Source: Methanoculleus frigidifontis
Lineage (GTDB): Archaea; Halobacteriota; Methanomicrobia; Methanomicrobiales; Methanoculleaceae
DNA length: 64,000 nucleotides
Direction of reading: 5' to 3'
Assembly (NCBI RefSeq): GCF_030464345.1
Contig: NZ_VCYH01000008.1
Coordinates: forward strand, 1-64,000
Shown: positions 35,519 to 45,879 of the stretch, one piece after another
Numbering within the stretch: position 1 is the stretch's first letter
Layout: every line of letters starts with the position of its first letter
The notes under the pieces: model-generated
What the model was told of the DNA's origin: nothing
What the model saw: the letters and a program-made list of their open reading frames with translations, nothing else
Databases searched by the model: none
Position numbers and translations under genes: made by a program

Positions 35519-37165
35519 CGTACATTCTCCTGTGCAGCTCCGGTTGCGGAGCAACCCGGAACGTTCGGTGATCGGTATGGTGACCCGGAGGATAACAACG
35601 TATCGCATTGTATGGCCGCGCTGCGGGGGGGTCGGGTGCGGTCATGCGGTGCCCGTTTATAATGCCCGCCGGGGCATCCGGCAGGAGACGGTTCCCGGCG
35701 ATACCGGCCGGGACAAGGGCCGCCGCGCCCGATGACGCGAAGCATGCCGGAGCGGTAGCCGGAGAGAGACGGACAGCACGTTTCCGGGGAGCATCGCGTC
35801 CTACCGATGCGGCGCTCCGCCGGGTACTCCCCGGCGGTTTTCCGAAGGCCGTTGCCGATCTTCAGGGGTGCCATTGATCCGGAATTGCCCGGGGAGCCGT
35901 CTCTCCTTAAAAGACGTCAACTTCATGCCGATCTTTGGTTTCGTACCGGTATGGAGTGTCTGGGAAAAAGTATTTATGGGTGGTGAGTACACAAATAATT
36001 GTTTACAAAATCAAAAAGTAAATTGATTTTTGTGAACTCGAACAGAACCGGCTGAGATCTCATCCAGCAGAGAAGGGAGAAATTGTGAGGAAAAGGATCT
36101 GCCGGAACGGGAACTGCGGGCACCGCAATGCCGATTCTGTTCCCGCCGACGCCGCTCACGCAGCGGTGGTTGAACTGCCTGACTATCGGAATCTCGCTGC
36201 CGGAATGGCGAACGGCGGCAGCGGATTTGATGATCAGGGCAACGGCAGATGCCTCACCGACCGGGGAAGCAGTGCAGGGGAACTGAAGGCGGTTCATCTC
36301 TCCAGCAGCGGCTCCGGTCGGTACAGCCGGGCGACCACGGCGTCGACGGCGTCGGAAACGTTCTCTGTCATGGATACAGGAGGGAAAAAGTACCAGGACG
36401 ATGGTGGACTTTGTGTTGCAGGTAATACCTCGGATGGACCGGATGCACTCTCACTCACGATGCATGCGCTACATGCAGGGCGCCGGACGGACCGACCGGA
36501 AAATGCCGCCGGGAAGCGTCCTTCCGGTGCACGCTCCCGAGCGATACCGGTGTAGCGATACATAGGCAGGCAGACGCACCAGCAGCTTGCTATCTCCCAG
36601 ATGAAATACCTTTTTTGATGCTTATCCGGCCTCCGGTATCTCGGAAAAGCAACGAATGACGTTCTGCATCCGTTGTTCGGATACCCGTGCCGGCCGGGAA
36701 CATTCTGCACAGCATAGGAGAAAGCGGATCCGCACGGGAGGTGCCGGATGGGTGGGTGCGGCCTTCCGGTCGGGCTTCCTGCACGAAAAGTTAAGCAACG
36801 TTTAAATATCTGCAATCCGCGCCTGGTCCGCCGGAATTTCGATCCGCACAGAAGCCCTCAGACGGACGATCCCGGTGTTGGCCATACCTGACATCCTCCG
36901 AAAATTACCTGGGCTCATATCGCCGCTATGGCCTTGCGATCCTGCAGTATTTCGCCGTTCCGGCTAAGATCCTCCGGTTTCCTGCGGCGCCGAAATCCGC
37001 GATCCGAAAACGCCGGTAAAACCGGAAACGAACGATAACCCGGCCTTCTTTTTGGGCGGCGGGAGGGCGACCCGGGGCACCCCGCGGCGCTTTGGGGGAG
37101 TATGCCGGGATGGAAGAAGATAACCCGCCTCCCCGCCGACGGGTATATGCGGGAGGTGCGTGACC
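35519..37165. other. Gene-poor stretch of 1.6 kb
   Basis: No convincing gene on either strand. Contents are a TATA-like element near 35970, an AT-rich inverted repeat (36001-36037), a second AT-rich TATA-like block (36800-36810) and short ORFs of low-complexity Gly/Ser/Arg character. One minus-strand piece (about 36294-36371, MTENVSDAVDAVVARLYRPE) looks protein-like but ends after 25 residues and could be a gene remnant. Confidence 0.5.
36001..36037. promoter_or_regulatory. AT-rich inverted repeat
   Basis: GTTTACAAAATCAA (36001-36014) faces TTGATTTTTGTGAAC (36023-36037) across 8 A/T-rich bases, with one mismatch and one indel. It lies 30 bases after a TATA-like element (AGTATTTATGGG) and is far more AT-rich than its surroundings. 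Operator, terminator or part of a small RNA are all possible. Confidence 0.45.
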
Positions 37166-37720
37166 GTGAGAGCCGGCAGAAAGAAGCATCGTATCAACAA
37201 TCGCTACCTGGCACTATTCCGGTATCTGGTGCGGCACAAGCGGTATGTCGCCATGATCGCCCGGGACCTCGGGATCCCGGTCAGGGGCCTCCTGCACGAC
37301 CTCTCCAAGTTCCGGCCGTCCGAGTTCATCCCGTATGCCCGATACCACTTCTCGCCTGATGGCACCTTTATCCGGCGGCAGGAGACTGCGGACGTCTCCG
37401 GAGAGGAGGATGCGGCGTTCCGCCGTGCAGTTCTCCTGCACCAGCGCCGCAACCCGCATCACTGGCAGCACTGGGTGCGTGCGGGGCCGGGCGGCAGAGC
37501 CCGGGCGCTTCCGATGCCGCCCGATGTGGTGAAGGAGATGGTGGCCGACTGGATGGGTGCCGGCCTCGCCCAGAGAAGCCAGGTCGATCTCTGGACCTGG
37601 TGGGAGACGAACCGGGCGCAGATCGTCCTGCACCCCGATACGGAGGCAGCGGTCCGGGCGCTCCTCGCAGCCCTGCGTGAGCGCTCTCTGGCGGGGCGGT
37701 TCCCGCCGCACGGCCGGTAA
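37166..37720 (+). CDS. DUF5662-like protein
   Basis: 184 aa from GTG 37166, seven bases after GGAGGTG; GTG 37160 is in frame but too close to that box. The motif order RYLVRHKRYV, GLLHDLSKFRPSEF, HQRRNPHHWQHW and VVKEMVADWMGAG matches my memory of the DUF5662 family, known from phage and bacterial genomes. The His/Asp-containing HDLSKF resembles HD-type metal motifs, but no activity is established. Confidence 0.75.
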   Translation: MRAGRKKHRINNRYLALFRYLVRHKRYVAMIARDLGIPVRGLLHDLSKFRPSEFIPYARYHFSPDGTFIRRQETADVSGEEDAAFRRAVLLHQRRNPHHWQHWVRAGPGGRARALPMPPDVVKEMVADWMGAGLAQRSQVDLWTWWETNRAQIVLHPDTEAAVRALLAALRERSLAGRFPPHGR

Positions 37721-37789
37721 GGGATATTTCGTTGTTTCACCCTCGCTTCCGGAAGGGATAACCCTCCGCACAGCGAAGGAAACCGTATC

Positions 37790-38062
37790 ATGGAACGCAT
37801 TGCCCGGGAGACCGACCGGATGGAGCTCCTTGCGGAGATCGCCGCGTTCGTCCGTGAACATGGAGATATTCTTGCCCGGTATCACACGTATACGCCGGAC
37901 GATCTCGAGCGCATCGAGCAGGAACGCTGCAGGCTGCAGGAGGAGGCATGCCGCCGGGGTGCCTGCGGGACCGCCGGCGAGCTCGTGGAACTGGAGTATC
38001 TCATCGCCCGGGCGACAGCGATGCAGGCGAAGGGCATGGAGGAAGGCAACGCTCCGCGGTGA
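37790..38062 (+). CDS. Small helical protein of unknown function
   Basis: 90 aa, strongly alpha-helical and charged (ETDRMELLAEIAAFVREHGD, LERIEQERCRLQEEACRR). AAGGAAA precedes the ATG. It follows the DUF5662-like gene by 69 bases on the same strand and converges with the next gene. No family recognised. Confidence 0.6.
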   Translation: MERIARETDRMELLAEIAAFVREHGDILARYHTYTPDDLERIEQERCRLQEEACRRGACGTAGELVELEYLIARATAMQAKGMEEGNAPR

Positions 38063-38103
38063 TGCAGACCGCCGATCTCCCGGCCGTAGAAAAGATCGAA
38101 GCC

Positions 38104-38349
38104 CTATTCGAGTTCTTCGGATCCGGCAGGGAGATCGTCAATCTCCTCCTCGTCCGAAGGCACCATCACCTCGGGCGAGATATCGAAGTAGTCCTTGAGA
38201 GCCTCGTCGTCCTGCTCGTCGTGGTACTGTTCGCCCCCTTCTTTCATCTTCATCCAGAAGCGGATCTGCTGGAGGAGTGTCATGGTCTTCCGGTCATCTC
38301 CTCTCTCCTCCGGGAGGGCGTTTCCTTCATACAGTAATGACATATTCAT
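38104..38349 (-). CDS. Small acidic protein of unknown function
   Basis: 81 aa, rich in Glu and Asp, with tail EEEIDDLPAGSEELE. A second in-frame ATG at 38343 is possible, and there is no clear ribosome binding site. The segment MTLLQQIRFWMKMKEGGEQY is amphipathic. It lies 102 bases downstream of mutL on the same strand. Confidence 0.5.
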   Translation of the reverse strand: MNMSLLYEGNALPEERGDDRKTMTLLQQIRFWMKMKEGGEQYHDEQDDEALKDYFDISPEVMVPSDEEEIDDLPAGSEELE

Positions 38350-38451
38350 GGTTCTGATACAAAACCCTGTTCAAATCTTCTTTTGCCGCTGCAGCCGTTT
38401 TTTTCAGTTGCTCATGGGAACCGGGGCTGCGGGAAAGCTCTTTTGCCCCGC

Positions 38452-40245
38452 TCACGTCCGGCGGAACATCGCGTCGAGCTTCCGCTTTTCGAATGCCACC
38501 ACCGTCGGCCGGCCGTGCGGGCACGTCCACGGCGTCCGGGTCCGTGCGAGCTGGTCGATGATCCGCTGCTGCTGCTCCCCCGTGAGGTGCGCTCCTGCCT
38601 TCACCGCTCCGCGGCAGGCGACGATCGTCGTGATCCGCTCCTTCGCTCCGGCGGCGGCCTTCTGTTCGTCCGCCAGCACCTCGCCGATCGTGTCGCGGAC
38701 GACCTGCTGGTCTTCGAGCTTCCCGAGCACCACCGGGACCGCACGGACGGCGAAGGTGTCCCGCCCGAACTCGTCGATGACAAACCCCTCGGCGGCGAGG
38801 ATGGGGACCGCCTCGCGGAGGAGCGCTGCCTCCTTCGGCCGCAGGGAGAGGATGGCCGGCAGGATCAGTTCCTGGGAGCGGACGGCGGCATCGCGGCGGT
38901 CGACGATCTGCTCGTAGAGGATCCGCTCGTGGGCGGCATGCTGGTCGATCAGGTAGAGGGCGCCGTCGGCACCCTCTGCGACGATGTAGGTCGCGGCCAC
39001 CTGGCCGATCGGCTCCATCGCGGGGAGGAGGTTCTGCTCCGCCGCCGCCCCCGGTCCGGGCGCACCGGTGTCGGTCCGCCGGAGCTGCCGGTCCGAGGCG
39101 GCGAGCTCGTGGTGCCGGGCGGCGTACGCCGGCGCAGGCGAGGCGACACGGTCGATCTCCGGCGGCGGCGAGACCGGCGGTGCTAGTGCGGTCTGGACGG
39201 TCTCCCGACTCTCCCCGTCGCGGGTGAGATCGCGGGCAGCGAGGGCGTCTGCCACGGCCGCCGTGATCGCGCCGAGGATCTCGGGCTCCCGGGTCAGCCG
39301 GACCTCCCGCTTGGTCGGGTGGACGTTCACGTCGACGAGGGCGGTATCGATATCGAGGGTGAGAAAGACCACCGGGTAGCGGTCCTTCGGGAGCAGGGTG
39401 CCGTAGCCTTCCCGGACGGCGCCGGCGATCGGCCGGGAGGTGACGCTCCTGCCGTTGATGCTGATAGTGATCTGCGAGGGATTCACCCGGCTCTCCGCCG
39501 GCAGGGAGACGTAGCCGCCGATCCGCAGGAAGGGCGTCCGCCCCTCCACCGGGATCAGCGACCGGGCGGTCTCGACCCCGTGCAGCCCGACAATGGCGTC
39601 GCGGAGGTCCGCCGACCGCTGGGTTGCGATCCGCTCGCGGCCGTTCTGCGTCAGGCGGAAGGCGATCTCGCTGTGGGCGAGGGCTATTCCCTCCACCACC
39701 CCGTAGAGGTGGGCAAGTTCGGTGTTTCTGCTCTTCAGAAACTTCCGGCGTGCCGGGGTGTTGAAGAAGAGATCCTCCACGATCACCGTCGTCCCGACGG
39801 GAGCGCCAATCTCCCGCTGCTCAAGCACCTCACCTCCCCTGACCACTACCTGCGTGCCGCCGAGCGTCTCTGCCTCGCGTGGCCGGGTGATCAGCGTCAC
39901 CTGCGCCACGGCGGCGATGCTGGCGAGCGCCTCGCCGCGGAAGCCCAGCGTCCGGACGACGTGGAGGTCGTCGATCGTGCTGATCTTGCTCGTCGCGTGG
40001 GGTTCGAAGGCGAGGAGCGCCTCGTCGGGCGTCATTCCGCAGCCGTCGTCGGTGATCCGGATGCGGCCGATCCCTTTCATATCGGCGGTTACGTCGACGA
40101 GGACGGTGCCTGCTCCCGCATCGATGGCGTTCTCGACGAGCTCCTTGACGACCGCCGCCGGTCGTTCGACCACCTCGCCGGCGGCGATCTGGTTCACCGT
40201 CGCGGGGTCGAGTTTGTGGATCCGGGGCACGCTGCTCCTGCTCAT
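38452..40245 (-). CDS. mutL: DNA mismatch repair protein MutL
   Basis: 597 aa. The GHKL ATPase domain has VKELVENAIDAGA and GFRGEAL near residues 35-100. A Pro/Ala-rich linker precedes the C-terminal dimerisation domain, which contains DQHAAHERILYE, the DQHA(x)2E(x)4E metal-binding endonuclease motif of MutL proteins in hosts lacking MutH. It acts with MutS to nick the strand carrying a replication error. The start overlaps the mutS stop by 4 bases, so both are cotranscribed. MutS/MutL are patchy in archaea and were probably acquired from bacteria. Confidence 0.96.
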   Translation of the reverse strand: MSRSSVPRIHKLDPATVNQIAAGEVVERPAAVVKELVENAIDAGAGTVLVDVTADMKGIGRIRITDDGCGMTPDEALLAFEPHATSKISTIDDLHVVRTLGFRGEALASIAAVAQVTLITRPREAETLGGTQVVVRGGEVLEQREIGAPVGTTVIVEDLFFNTPARRKFLKSRNTELAHLYGVVEGIALAHSEIAFRLTQNGRERIATQRSADLRDAIVGLHGVETARSLIPVEGRTPFLRIGGYVSLPAESRVNPSQITISINGRSVTSRPIAGAVREGYGTLLPKDRYPVVFLTLDIDTALVDVNVHPTKREVRLTREPEILGAITAAVADALAARDLTRDGESRETVQTALAPPVSPPPEIDRVASPAPAYAARHHELAASDRQLRRTDTGAPGPGAAAEQNLLPAMEPIGQVAATYIVAEGADGALYLIDQHAAHERILYEQIVDRRDAAVRSQELILPAILSLRPKEAALLREAVPILAAEGFVIDEFGRDTFAVRAVPVVLGKLEDQQVVRDTIGEVLADEQKAAAGAKERITTIVACRGAVKAGAHLTGEQQQRIIDQLARTRTPWTCPHGRPTVVAFEKRKLDAMFRRT

Positions 40246-42866
40246 CGCCGTCCGTCTCCTCCGTTCGCCAGGTCACGGAGCCGGTGGAGGGTGTTCAGCG
40301 CCGCAAGCGGCGTCATCTCGTCGAGGTTCAGCCGCTGGAGCTCCTCGACGGCCGGGTTCGTCACGGCCGTGCCCTCGCCGGGATCGACGAGAAGCATCTG
40401 GGTATACCGGGGCTGCCCCCCGGCCCCTGTCCGTGGCTCCTGCAGCATCGCTTCTTTGAGGACCGTCCGCGCCCGGTCGGTCACCTTCTTCGGGATGCCG
40501 GCGAGCTCCGCGACGTGGACGCCGTAGCTCTTGTCGGTCGCGCCGGGGATGAGTTTGCGCAGGAACGTGACCTCCCGTCCCGTATCCCTGACCGCGAAAT
40601 GGAAGTTGTGCACCCGTTTGAGACTGCCTTCAAGCGTGATCAGCTCGTGGAAGTGGGTTGCAAAAAGCGTCCGCGGCCCGGTCACCGCTTTGCCGTGGAG
40701 GAACTCGACCACCGCCTGCGCTATCGAACAGCCGTCCAGCGTGCTCGTCCCCCGGCCGATCTCGTCGAGGACGACCAGGCTCTGGTCCGTGACGTTGTTT
40801 AAGATGTTCGCGAGTTCGAGCATCTCCACCATAAAGGTGCTCTGCCCGCTCGCAAGGTCGTCGAATGCCCCCACCCGGGTGAAGACCCGGTCGACAAGCC
40901 CGATGCCGGCGTGCCGTGCCGGGACGAAGCTGCCCATCTGCGCCATAATGCAGATGAGGGCGACCGCCCGCATGTAGGTCGATTTGCCGGCCATGTTCGC
41001 CCCCGTGATGATCATGATCTGGTTGCCGCTCCCGTCGAGCTCGGTGTCGTTCGGGACGAAACCGACGTCCATGCTCCGCTCCACGACCGGGTGGCGCCCC
41101 TCCCTGATGACGATCCGGCCGCTCTCCTCGATCGCCGGCCGGGTGTAGTCGTAGCGGGCGGCGACTTCTGCAAGGCCTGCGTAGACGTCGAGGTGCGCAA
41201 CCGCCCGTGCGGTCGCCTGCAGCTCCGGCACCGCCGCGGCGAGGGTTGCCACGAGGTTTGCGTAGGTCTCCGCCTCCACCGCAGAGAGCCGCTCTTCGGC
41301 GGTCGCGATCAGCGCCTCCTTCTCCCGGAGCTCCGGGATGGTGTAGCGTTCGCCGTTCGCCGTCGTCTGGCGGCGCTCGTACTCGGGCGGCACCAGGTGC
41401 AGGTTCGCCTTCGTCACCTCGATGTAGTAGCCGAAGATCCGGTTGTAGCCGACCTTGAGCGACCGAATCCCGGTCCGCTCCCGTTCGCTCTGCTGGAACT
41501 CTGCGATCCAGTCCTTCCCCGAGGTTGCGAGTTCCCGCAGCGTGTCGAGGTCCGGGTTGAAGCCCTCGCGGATCATGCCGCCCGCCTTCGCCATCGCCGG
41601 GGGATCGTCGACGATCGCCCGACCGATGAGGTCTTCCGTTTCGGCAAGGTCGCTCATCGATGCGAGCGCTTCGGTGATCTTCGCCGGAAGATCGCCGGCA
41701 AAGCAGGCCTTCAGGGCAGGGAGCTGCCCGATGGACTCCCGCAGGGTGGCAAGATCGCGCGGCCCGGCGTTGCCGTAGGCGATGCGGCCGGCGATCCGCT
41801 CGATGTCGGCGCACCGGTGCAGGCGGGAGCGGATATCGGCCCGGACCATGGGGCCTGCGACGAAGTACTCCACCGCGTCGAGCCTTTGCTCGATCGCCTC
41901 CCGGGCGATCAGGGGGGCGATCAGCAGCGAGCGGAGCAGACGGCCGCCCATCGGCGTCTCGGTGGCGTCGAGCGCGGAGAGGAGGGTCGCCGTATCCGTA
42001 TCTCCCCGGATGCTCTTTGTGATCTCCAGGTTCCGGAGGGTGATGGCGTCGAGCACCATCGCCTTCTTCGGGAGCCGTGTTGCAAGGCCGGTGATATGGC
42101 AGAGCTCCGATCGCTGGGTCTCCCGGGCGTAGTGGAGGGCGGCACCGGCGGCGGCGACCGCCTCGTCGAGCCCTTCGCACCCGTAGCCGGCAAGCGACGC
42201 CGTCCCGAACTGCTCGCAGAGGAGGGCGGCTGCTGCTCCGGGTGCGAAGGCCTCGTCCCGGTAGCGGGAGACGAGGACGCCCTGTGACCTGAGCCGGTCG
42301 ATGACTGCATCTCCGCAGCTCTCGGGGACGATGCATTCGGAGGGGCGGTAACGGACGACCTCGGAGACGATCTCGTGGCAGTCCCGCCCGCCGTCGCCGG
42401 TCGAGACGAAGAACTCGCCCGTGGAGACGTCGAGGAAGGCCATCCCCCACGCGTCCTTTTTTCCGGGGGCGATCGCCATCAGGTACTTGGCGCCGGACGA
42501 TGACAGCATGGCGGAGTCGATGAGCGTGCCCGGGGTGATCACCCGGACGACGTCCCGCTTCACCACGCCCTTCGCCTTCTTCGGGTCTTCCACCTGGTCG
42601 CAGACCACGACCTTGTAGCCCTTGTTCACCAGGCGGGCGATGTACCCGTCTGCCGCGTGGAGCGGAACGCCGGCAAGCGGCATCCGCTCGCCGTTCCGGT
42701 CTCGTCCGCGCGCAGTCAGGACGATGTCGAGCTCCCGCGCTACGACGGCGGCGTCGTCGCCGAAGGTCTCGTAGAAGTCGCCCATCTGGAAGAAGAGAAT
42801 GGCGTCCGGGTGCGCTGCCTTGACCGTGTAATACTGTTTCATCGCCGGGGTTGGTCCGTCCTTCAT
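40242..42866 (-). CDS. mutS: DNA mismatch repair protein MutS
   Basis: 874 aa from the ATG at 42866 after GGAAG; a GTG at 42869 is in frame. The mismatch-binding domain has the F-x-E motif in FFQMGDFYETF (about residues 25-36). Connector, lever and clamp domains follow, then the ABC-type ATPase with Walker A TGANMAGKSTYM and Walker B VVLDEIGRGTST. It recognises base mismatches and recruits MutL, which is encoded directly downstream with a 4-base overlap. Full length for MutS1. Confidence 0.97.
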   Translation of the reverse strand: MKDGPTPAMKQYYTVKAAHPDAILFFQMGDFYETFGDDAAVVARELDIVLTARGRDRNGERMPLAGVPLHAADGYIARLVNKGYKVVVCDQVEDPKKAKGVVKRDVVRVITPGTLIDSAMLSSSGAKYLMAIAPGKKDAWGMAFLDVSTGEFFVSTGDGGRDCHEIVSEVVRYRPSECIVPESCGDAVIDRLRSQGVLVSRYRDEAFAPGAAAALLCEQFGTASLAGYGCEGLDEAVAAAGAALHYARETQRSELCHITGLATRLPKKAMVLDAITLRNLEITKSIRGDTDTATLLSALDATETPMGGRLLRSLLIAPLIAREAIEQRLDAVEYFVAGPMVRADIRSRLHRCADIERIAGRIAYGNAGPRDLATLRESIGQLPALKACFAGDLPAKITEALASMSDLAETEDLIGRAIVDDPPAMAKAGGMIREGFNPDLDTLRELATSGKDWIAEFQQSERERTGIRSLKVGYNRIFGYYIEVTKANLHLVPPEYERRQTTANGERYTIPELREKEALIATAEERLSAVEAETYANLVATLAAAVPELQATARAVAHLDVYAGLAEVAARYDYTRPAIEESGRIVIREGRHPVVERSMDVGFVPNDTELDGSGNQIMIITGANMAGKSTYMRAVALICIMAQMGSFVPARHAGIGLVDRVFTRVGAFDDLASGQSTFMVEMLELANILNNVTDQSLVVLDEIGRGTSTLDGCSIAQAVVEFLHGKAVTGPRTLFATHFHELITLEGSLKRVHNFHFAVRDTGREVTFLRKLIPGATDKSYGVHVAELAGIPKKVTDRARTVLKEAMLQEPRTGAGGQPRYTQMLLVDPGEGTAVTNPAVEELQRLNLDEMTPLAALNTLHRLRDLANGGDGRR

Positions 42867-43001
42867 CACTCTTCCATAGAAAGTCCCCCCGACGGCACAT
42901 AAGGTTCACCACTCCGGAACCGACCTGCACCAGATCGGCGAAAATCGCCCGGTGCAGCCAAACTAGATACGTCTGAAGCGCACACCTCTACACGATACGA
43001 C

Positions 43002-44252
43002 ATGGAAGCGACGATAGCTGAGAAGATTTTCTCGTCGCGCTGCGGCAGAGAGATACGTGCGGGGGATGTGGTCATGGCGCCGGTCGATGCGGCGATGATC
43101 CACGATATCACGGGCCCGCTTGCAATCAGGGTCTTCCGCGAGATGGGCGGAGAGCGAATCTTCGATCCACGGAAGATCATTATGCTCTTCGATCACCAGA
43201 TTCCGGCGGACTCCATCCCTGCCGCCGAGAACCACGTCTTTATGCGCGAGTTCGCGCGTGAACAGGGAATCCACAACTACGACCTCCGGGAGGGTGTCTG
43301 CCACCAGGTGGTCATGGAGAAGGGGCGTGCGGCGCCGGGGGAGATCGTCGTCGGCACCGACTCCCACACCTGCACCTACGGTGCGGGCGGCGCATTCGCC
43401 ACCGGGATCGGGTCGACCGATATGGGCTTTGTCTTAAAGTTCGGGGCGCTCTACTTCCGCGTCCCCGAGAGTATCCAGGTCGAGGCGAACGGGACGCTGC
43501 CCCGCCGTGTCGGTGCGAAGGATCTCATCCTCTCGATCGCCGGGGACATCGGCGCCGACGGCGCCACCTACAAGGCGCTCGAGTTCGTCGGCGAGACTTT
43601 CCGGTCGATGGATATGCCGGGGAGGATGACCTGCGCCAATATGGCGATCGAGATGGGAGCAAAAGCCGGGATCGTGCCGCCCGACGAAGCGGCCTGGGAG
43701 TATATCACGGCCCGGCGGGAGATCGAGCCCTTTGACCTTGCGAGCGATCCCAATGCGGAGTACGCCGAGTACCGGCAGTACGACGTCGCCGACCTCGCAC
43801 CGCAGATCGCGGTCCCGCACAACGTCGACAACGTCGTCGACGTCGACGAGGTTGCCGGGACGAAGGTCGACCAGGTCTTCATCGGGTCGTGCACGAACGG
43901 CCGGTTCGAGGACCTCGCCGAGGCTGCCGAGGTGCTCGGAAAAGAGCAGTTCGCGGAGGGCGTCAGGGTCATCGTCGTCCCGGCGTCCCGGGACGAATAC
44001 CTGAAGGCGCTCAGGGCCGGGCTCATCGAGCGGTTCGTCGAGGCCGGAGCCCTCTTCGAGGCGCCCTGCTGCGGCCCCTGCATGGGGGGAGCCTTCGGGC
44101 TGCTCGCGCCGGGCGAGGTCTCGCTCTCGACGTCGAACCGGAACTTCAAGGGCAGGCAGGGGAGCACCGCCGCGTCGGTCTACCTCTGCTCCCCGGCGAC
44201 GGCGGCGGCGAGCGCCGTCTACGGCGAGATCACCGATCCGAGGGAGGTGTAA
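43002..44252 (+). CDS. leuC: 3-isopropylmalate/homoaconitate dehydratase large subunit
   Basis: 416 aa, archaeal-length aconitase-family large subunit. It has [20 protein letters not shown] and the cysteines that hold the 4Fe-4S cluster in GSCTNGR and CCGPCMGG. With the small subunit it isomerises 2-isopropylmalate in leucine synthesis or processes homocitrate-type acids in coenzyme B synthesis; archaeal large subunits do not reveal which. First gene of leuC-leuD-leuB, with 3 bases to the next gene. Confidence 0.93.
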   Translation: MEATIAEKIFSSRCGREIRAGDVVMAPVDAAMIHDITGPLAIRVFREMGGERIFDPRKIIMLFDHQIPADSIPAAENHVFMREFAREQGIHNYDLREGVCHQVVMEKGRAAPGEIVVGTDSHTCTYGAGGAFATGIGSTDMGFVLKFGALYFRVPESIQVEANGTLPRRVGAKDLILSIAGDIGADGATYKALEFVGETFRSMDMPGRMTCANMAIEMGAKAGIVPPDEAAWEYITARREIEPFDLASDPNAEYAEYRQYDVADLAPQIAVPHNVDNVVDVDEVAGTKVDQVFIGSCTNGRFEDLAEAAEVLGKEQFAEGVRVIVVPASRDEYLKALRAGLIERFVEAGALFEAPCCGPCMGGAFGLLAPGEVSLSTSNRNFKGRQGSTAASVYLCSPATAAASAVYGEITDPREV

Positions 44253-44255
44253 TAC

Positions 44256-44765
44256 ATGCGGGTATATCTGCGGGTCTGGAAGTTCGGCAACGACATCGAT
44301 ACGGATGCGATCATCCCGGGACGGTTCCTGACGATCTACGATGAGAAAGAGCTCGCCCGGCACGCCTTCGAGGGCACCCGCGACGAGTTCAGCGCTGCGG
44401 CGGCGGAGGGCGACATCGTCGTCGCCGGGAACAACTTCGGGTGCGGGTCGTCCCGCGAGCACGCTCCCCTGGCGCTCCGGGGCGCCGGGATCCGGGTCGT
44501 GATCGCCAGATCCTTTGCCCGGATCTTCTACCGGAACGCGGTGAACACCGGGCTCCTGCCCCTGGTCTGCCCGGAGGCGGACGCGATCGAGGAGGGAAGC
44601 GCAATTACGGTGAACACTGCCGAAGGCTACATCGAGGCGGACGGCAAACGGCTCGCCATCGAGCCGGTGCCGGAGTTTCTCCGCATGATCGTCGATGCGG
44701 GCGGGCTCGTTGCATACGCGAAAGAGATGGACGAGGTGGAGACGTGTACCGGATCGCAAGCATAG
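44256..44765 (+). CDS. leuD: 3-isopropylmalate/homoaconitate dehydratase small subunit
   Basis: 169 aa. It contains [28 protein letters not shown] and [19 protein letters not shown], typical of the swivelling domain. In studied methanogen enzymes a YLRx loop after the PxR/PGR residues sets substrate choice; here residues 24-27 read FLTI, so leucine versus coenzyme B function cannot be assigned. The leuB reading frame starts 22 bases before its end. Confidence 0.9.
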   Translation: MRVYLRVWKFGNDIDTDAIIPGRFLTIYDEKELARHAFEGTRDEFSAAAAEGDIVVAGNNFGCGSSREHAPLALRGAGIRVVIARSFARIFYRNAVNTGLLPLVCPEADAIEEGSAITVNTAEGYIEADGKRLAIEPVPEFLRMIVDAGGLVAYAKEMDEVETCTGSQA

Positions 44766-45862
44766 GCGGGGACGGCATCGGCCCCGAGATCCTCGAAGCC
44801 GGCAAGGTCGTCTTGGACGCGGCCGGCGAGAAGTTCGGGTTCGATATTGCGTGGGAAGACTTCGACATCGGGGCGGACTGCTACCTTGCCACCGGTGACC
44901 TCGTGACCGAAGACGACCTGGCCGACCTCTCGCGCTTCAAGGCGATCTACTTCGGCGCTATCGGCGACGACCGGGTGCAGCCCGGGATCCTCGAGAAGGG
45001 GATCCTGCTCGCCCTCCGGTTCCACTTCGACCAGTTCGTCAACCTCCGGCCGATCAAGCTGCTGGAGGGCGTACCGACGCCGCTGGCGAACAAGGGTCCG
45101 GAGGACATCGACTTCGTCGTCGTCCGTGAGAACACCGAGGACTTCTATGTCGGGATCGGGTCGCGGTTCGCCGGCGGGAGAGAAGAGAAGACGCTCGAGG
45201 TCGTCCGCGACATCTACCAGGTGAAGTTCGGGATGGACGTTGAGACCGATGCGGAGGAGCTTGCCTACCAGATCGGTGTCATCACCCGCGAAGGAGCCGG
45301 GCGGGTGATCCGCTACGCCTTCGACCTTGCCGCCCGGCGGGAGAAGAAACTCGCCTCGGTGGACAAGGCGAACGTCCTCTCCGACGTCTACGGCCTCTGG
45401 CGCGACGTCTTCACCGATGTCGCGAAGGACTACCCGGACGTCGCCACGGAGTTTTCCTTCGTGGACGCGGTCACGATGTGGTTCGTGAAGAACCCGGAAT
45501 GGTATGACGTCGTGGTCACGCCCAACATGTTCGGCGACATCATCACCGACCTCGGGGCGATGATCCAGGGCGGCCTCGGCCTTGCCCCCGGCGGGAACAT
45601 CAACCCGCAGGGCACCTCGATGTTCGAGCCGATCCATGGCTCGGCGCCGAAGTACAAGGGGCAGAACGTTGCAAACCCGATGGCGACCATCTGGGCGGGC
45701 TCGCTGATGCTCGACCACCTTGGCGAGCACGAGGCTGCAGCGGCCGTCCTTGCCGGGATCGAGCAGAGCATCACCGGGCGGTTCGTCACCCGGGACATGG
45801 GCGGGACGGCGACGACGAGCGGCGTCGGCGACCATATCGCCGCCCTGATCCGGGCGATGTAA
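44744..45862 (+). CDS. leuB: 3-isopropylmalate dehydrogenase family (isocitrate/isopropylmalate DH)
   Basis: 372 aa from GTG 44744, after GAGGTGGAG; it overlaps leuD by 22 bases. Family motifs are [24 protein letters not shown], the catalytic Lys/Asp segments DKANVL and [20 protein letters not shown], and [14 protein letters not shown]. It oxidises and decarboxylates 3-isopropylmalate, or homologous acids (AksF activity) if the operon serves coenzyme B synthesis. Length is typical. Confidence 0.9.
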   Translation: MYRIASIGGDGIGPEILEAGKVVLDAAGEKFGFDIAWEDFDIGADCYLATGDLVTEDDLADLSRFKAIYFGAIGDDRVQPGILEKGILLALRFHFDQFVNLRPIKLLEGVPTPLANKGPEDIDFVVVRENTEDFYVGIGSRFAGGREEKTLEVVRDIYQVKFGMDVETDAEELAYQIGVITREGAGRVIRYAFDLAARREKKLASVDKANVLSDVYGLWRDVFTDVAKDYPDVATEFSFVDAVTMWFVKNPEWYDVVVTPNMFGDIITDLGAMIQGGLGLAPGGNINPQGTSMFEPIHGSAPKYKGQNVANPMATIWAGSLMLDHLGEHEAAAAVLAGIEQSITGRFVTRDMGGTATTSGVGDHIAALIRAM

Positions 45863-45879
45863 AAAAATACTTATTTTTC
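45863..45879. terminator. Terminator region between leuB and PH-domain gene
   Basis: An AAAAAAA-TACTTA-TTTTT stretch directly after leuB could end transcription from both convergent genes. Confidence 0.5.

Noticed and set aside
36085-36815. Overlapping plus- and minus-strand ORFs of 156 and 173 codons
   Set aside because: Low-complexity composition, no ribosome binding site and no recognisable family; only a 25-residue piece looks protein-like.
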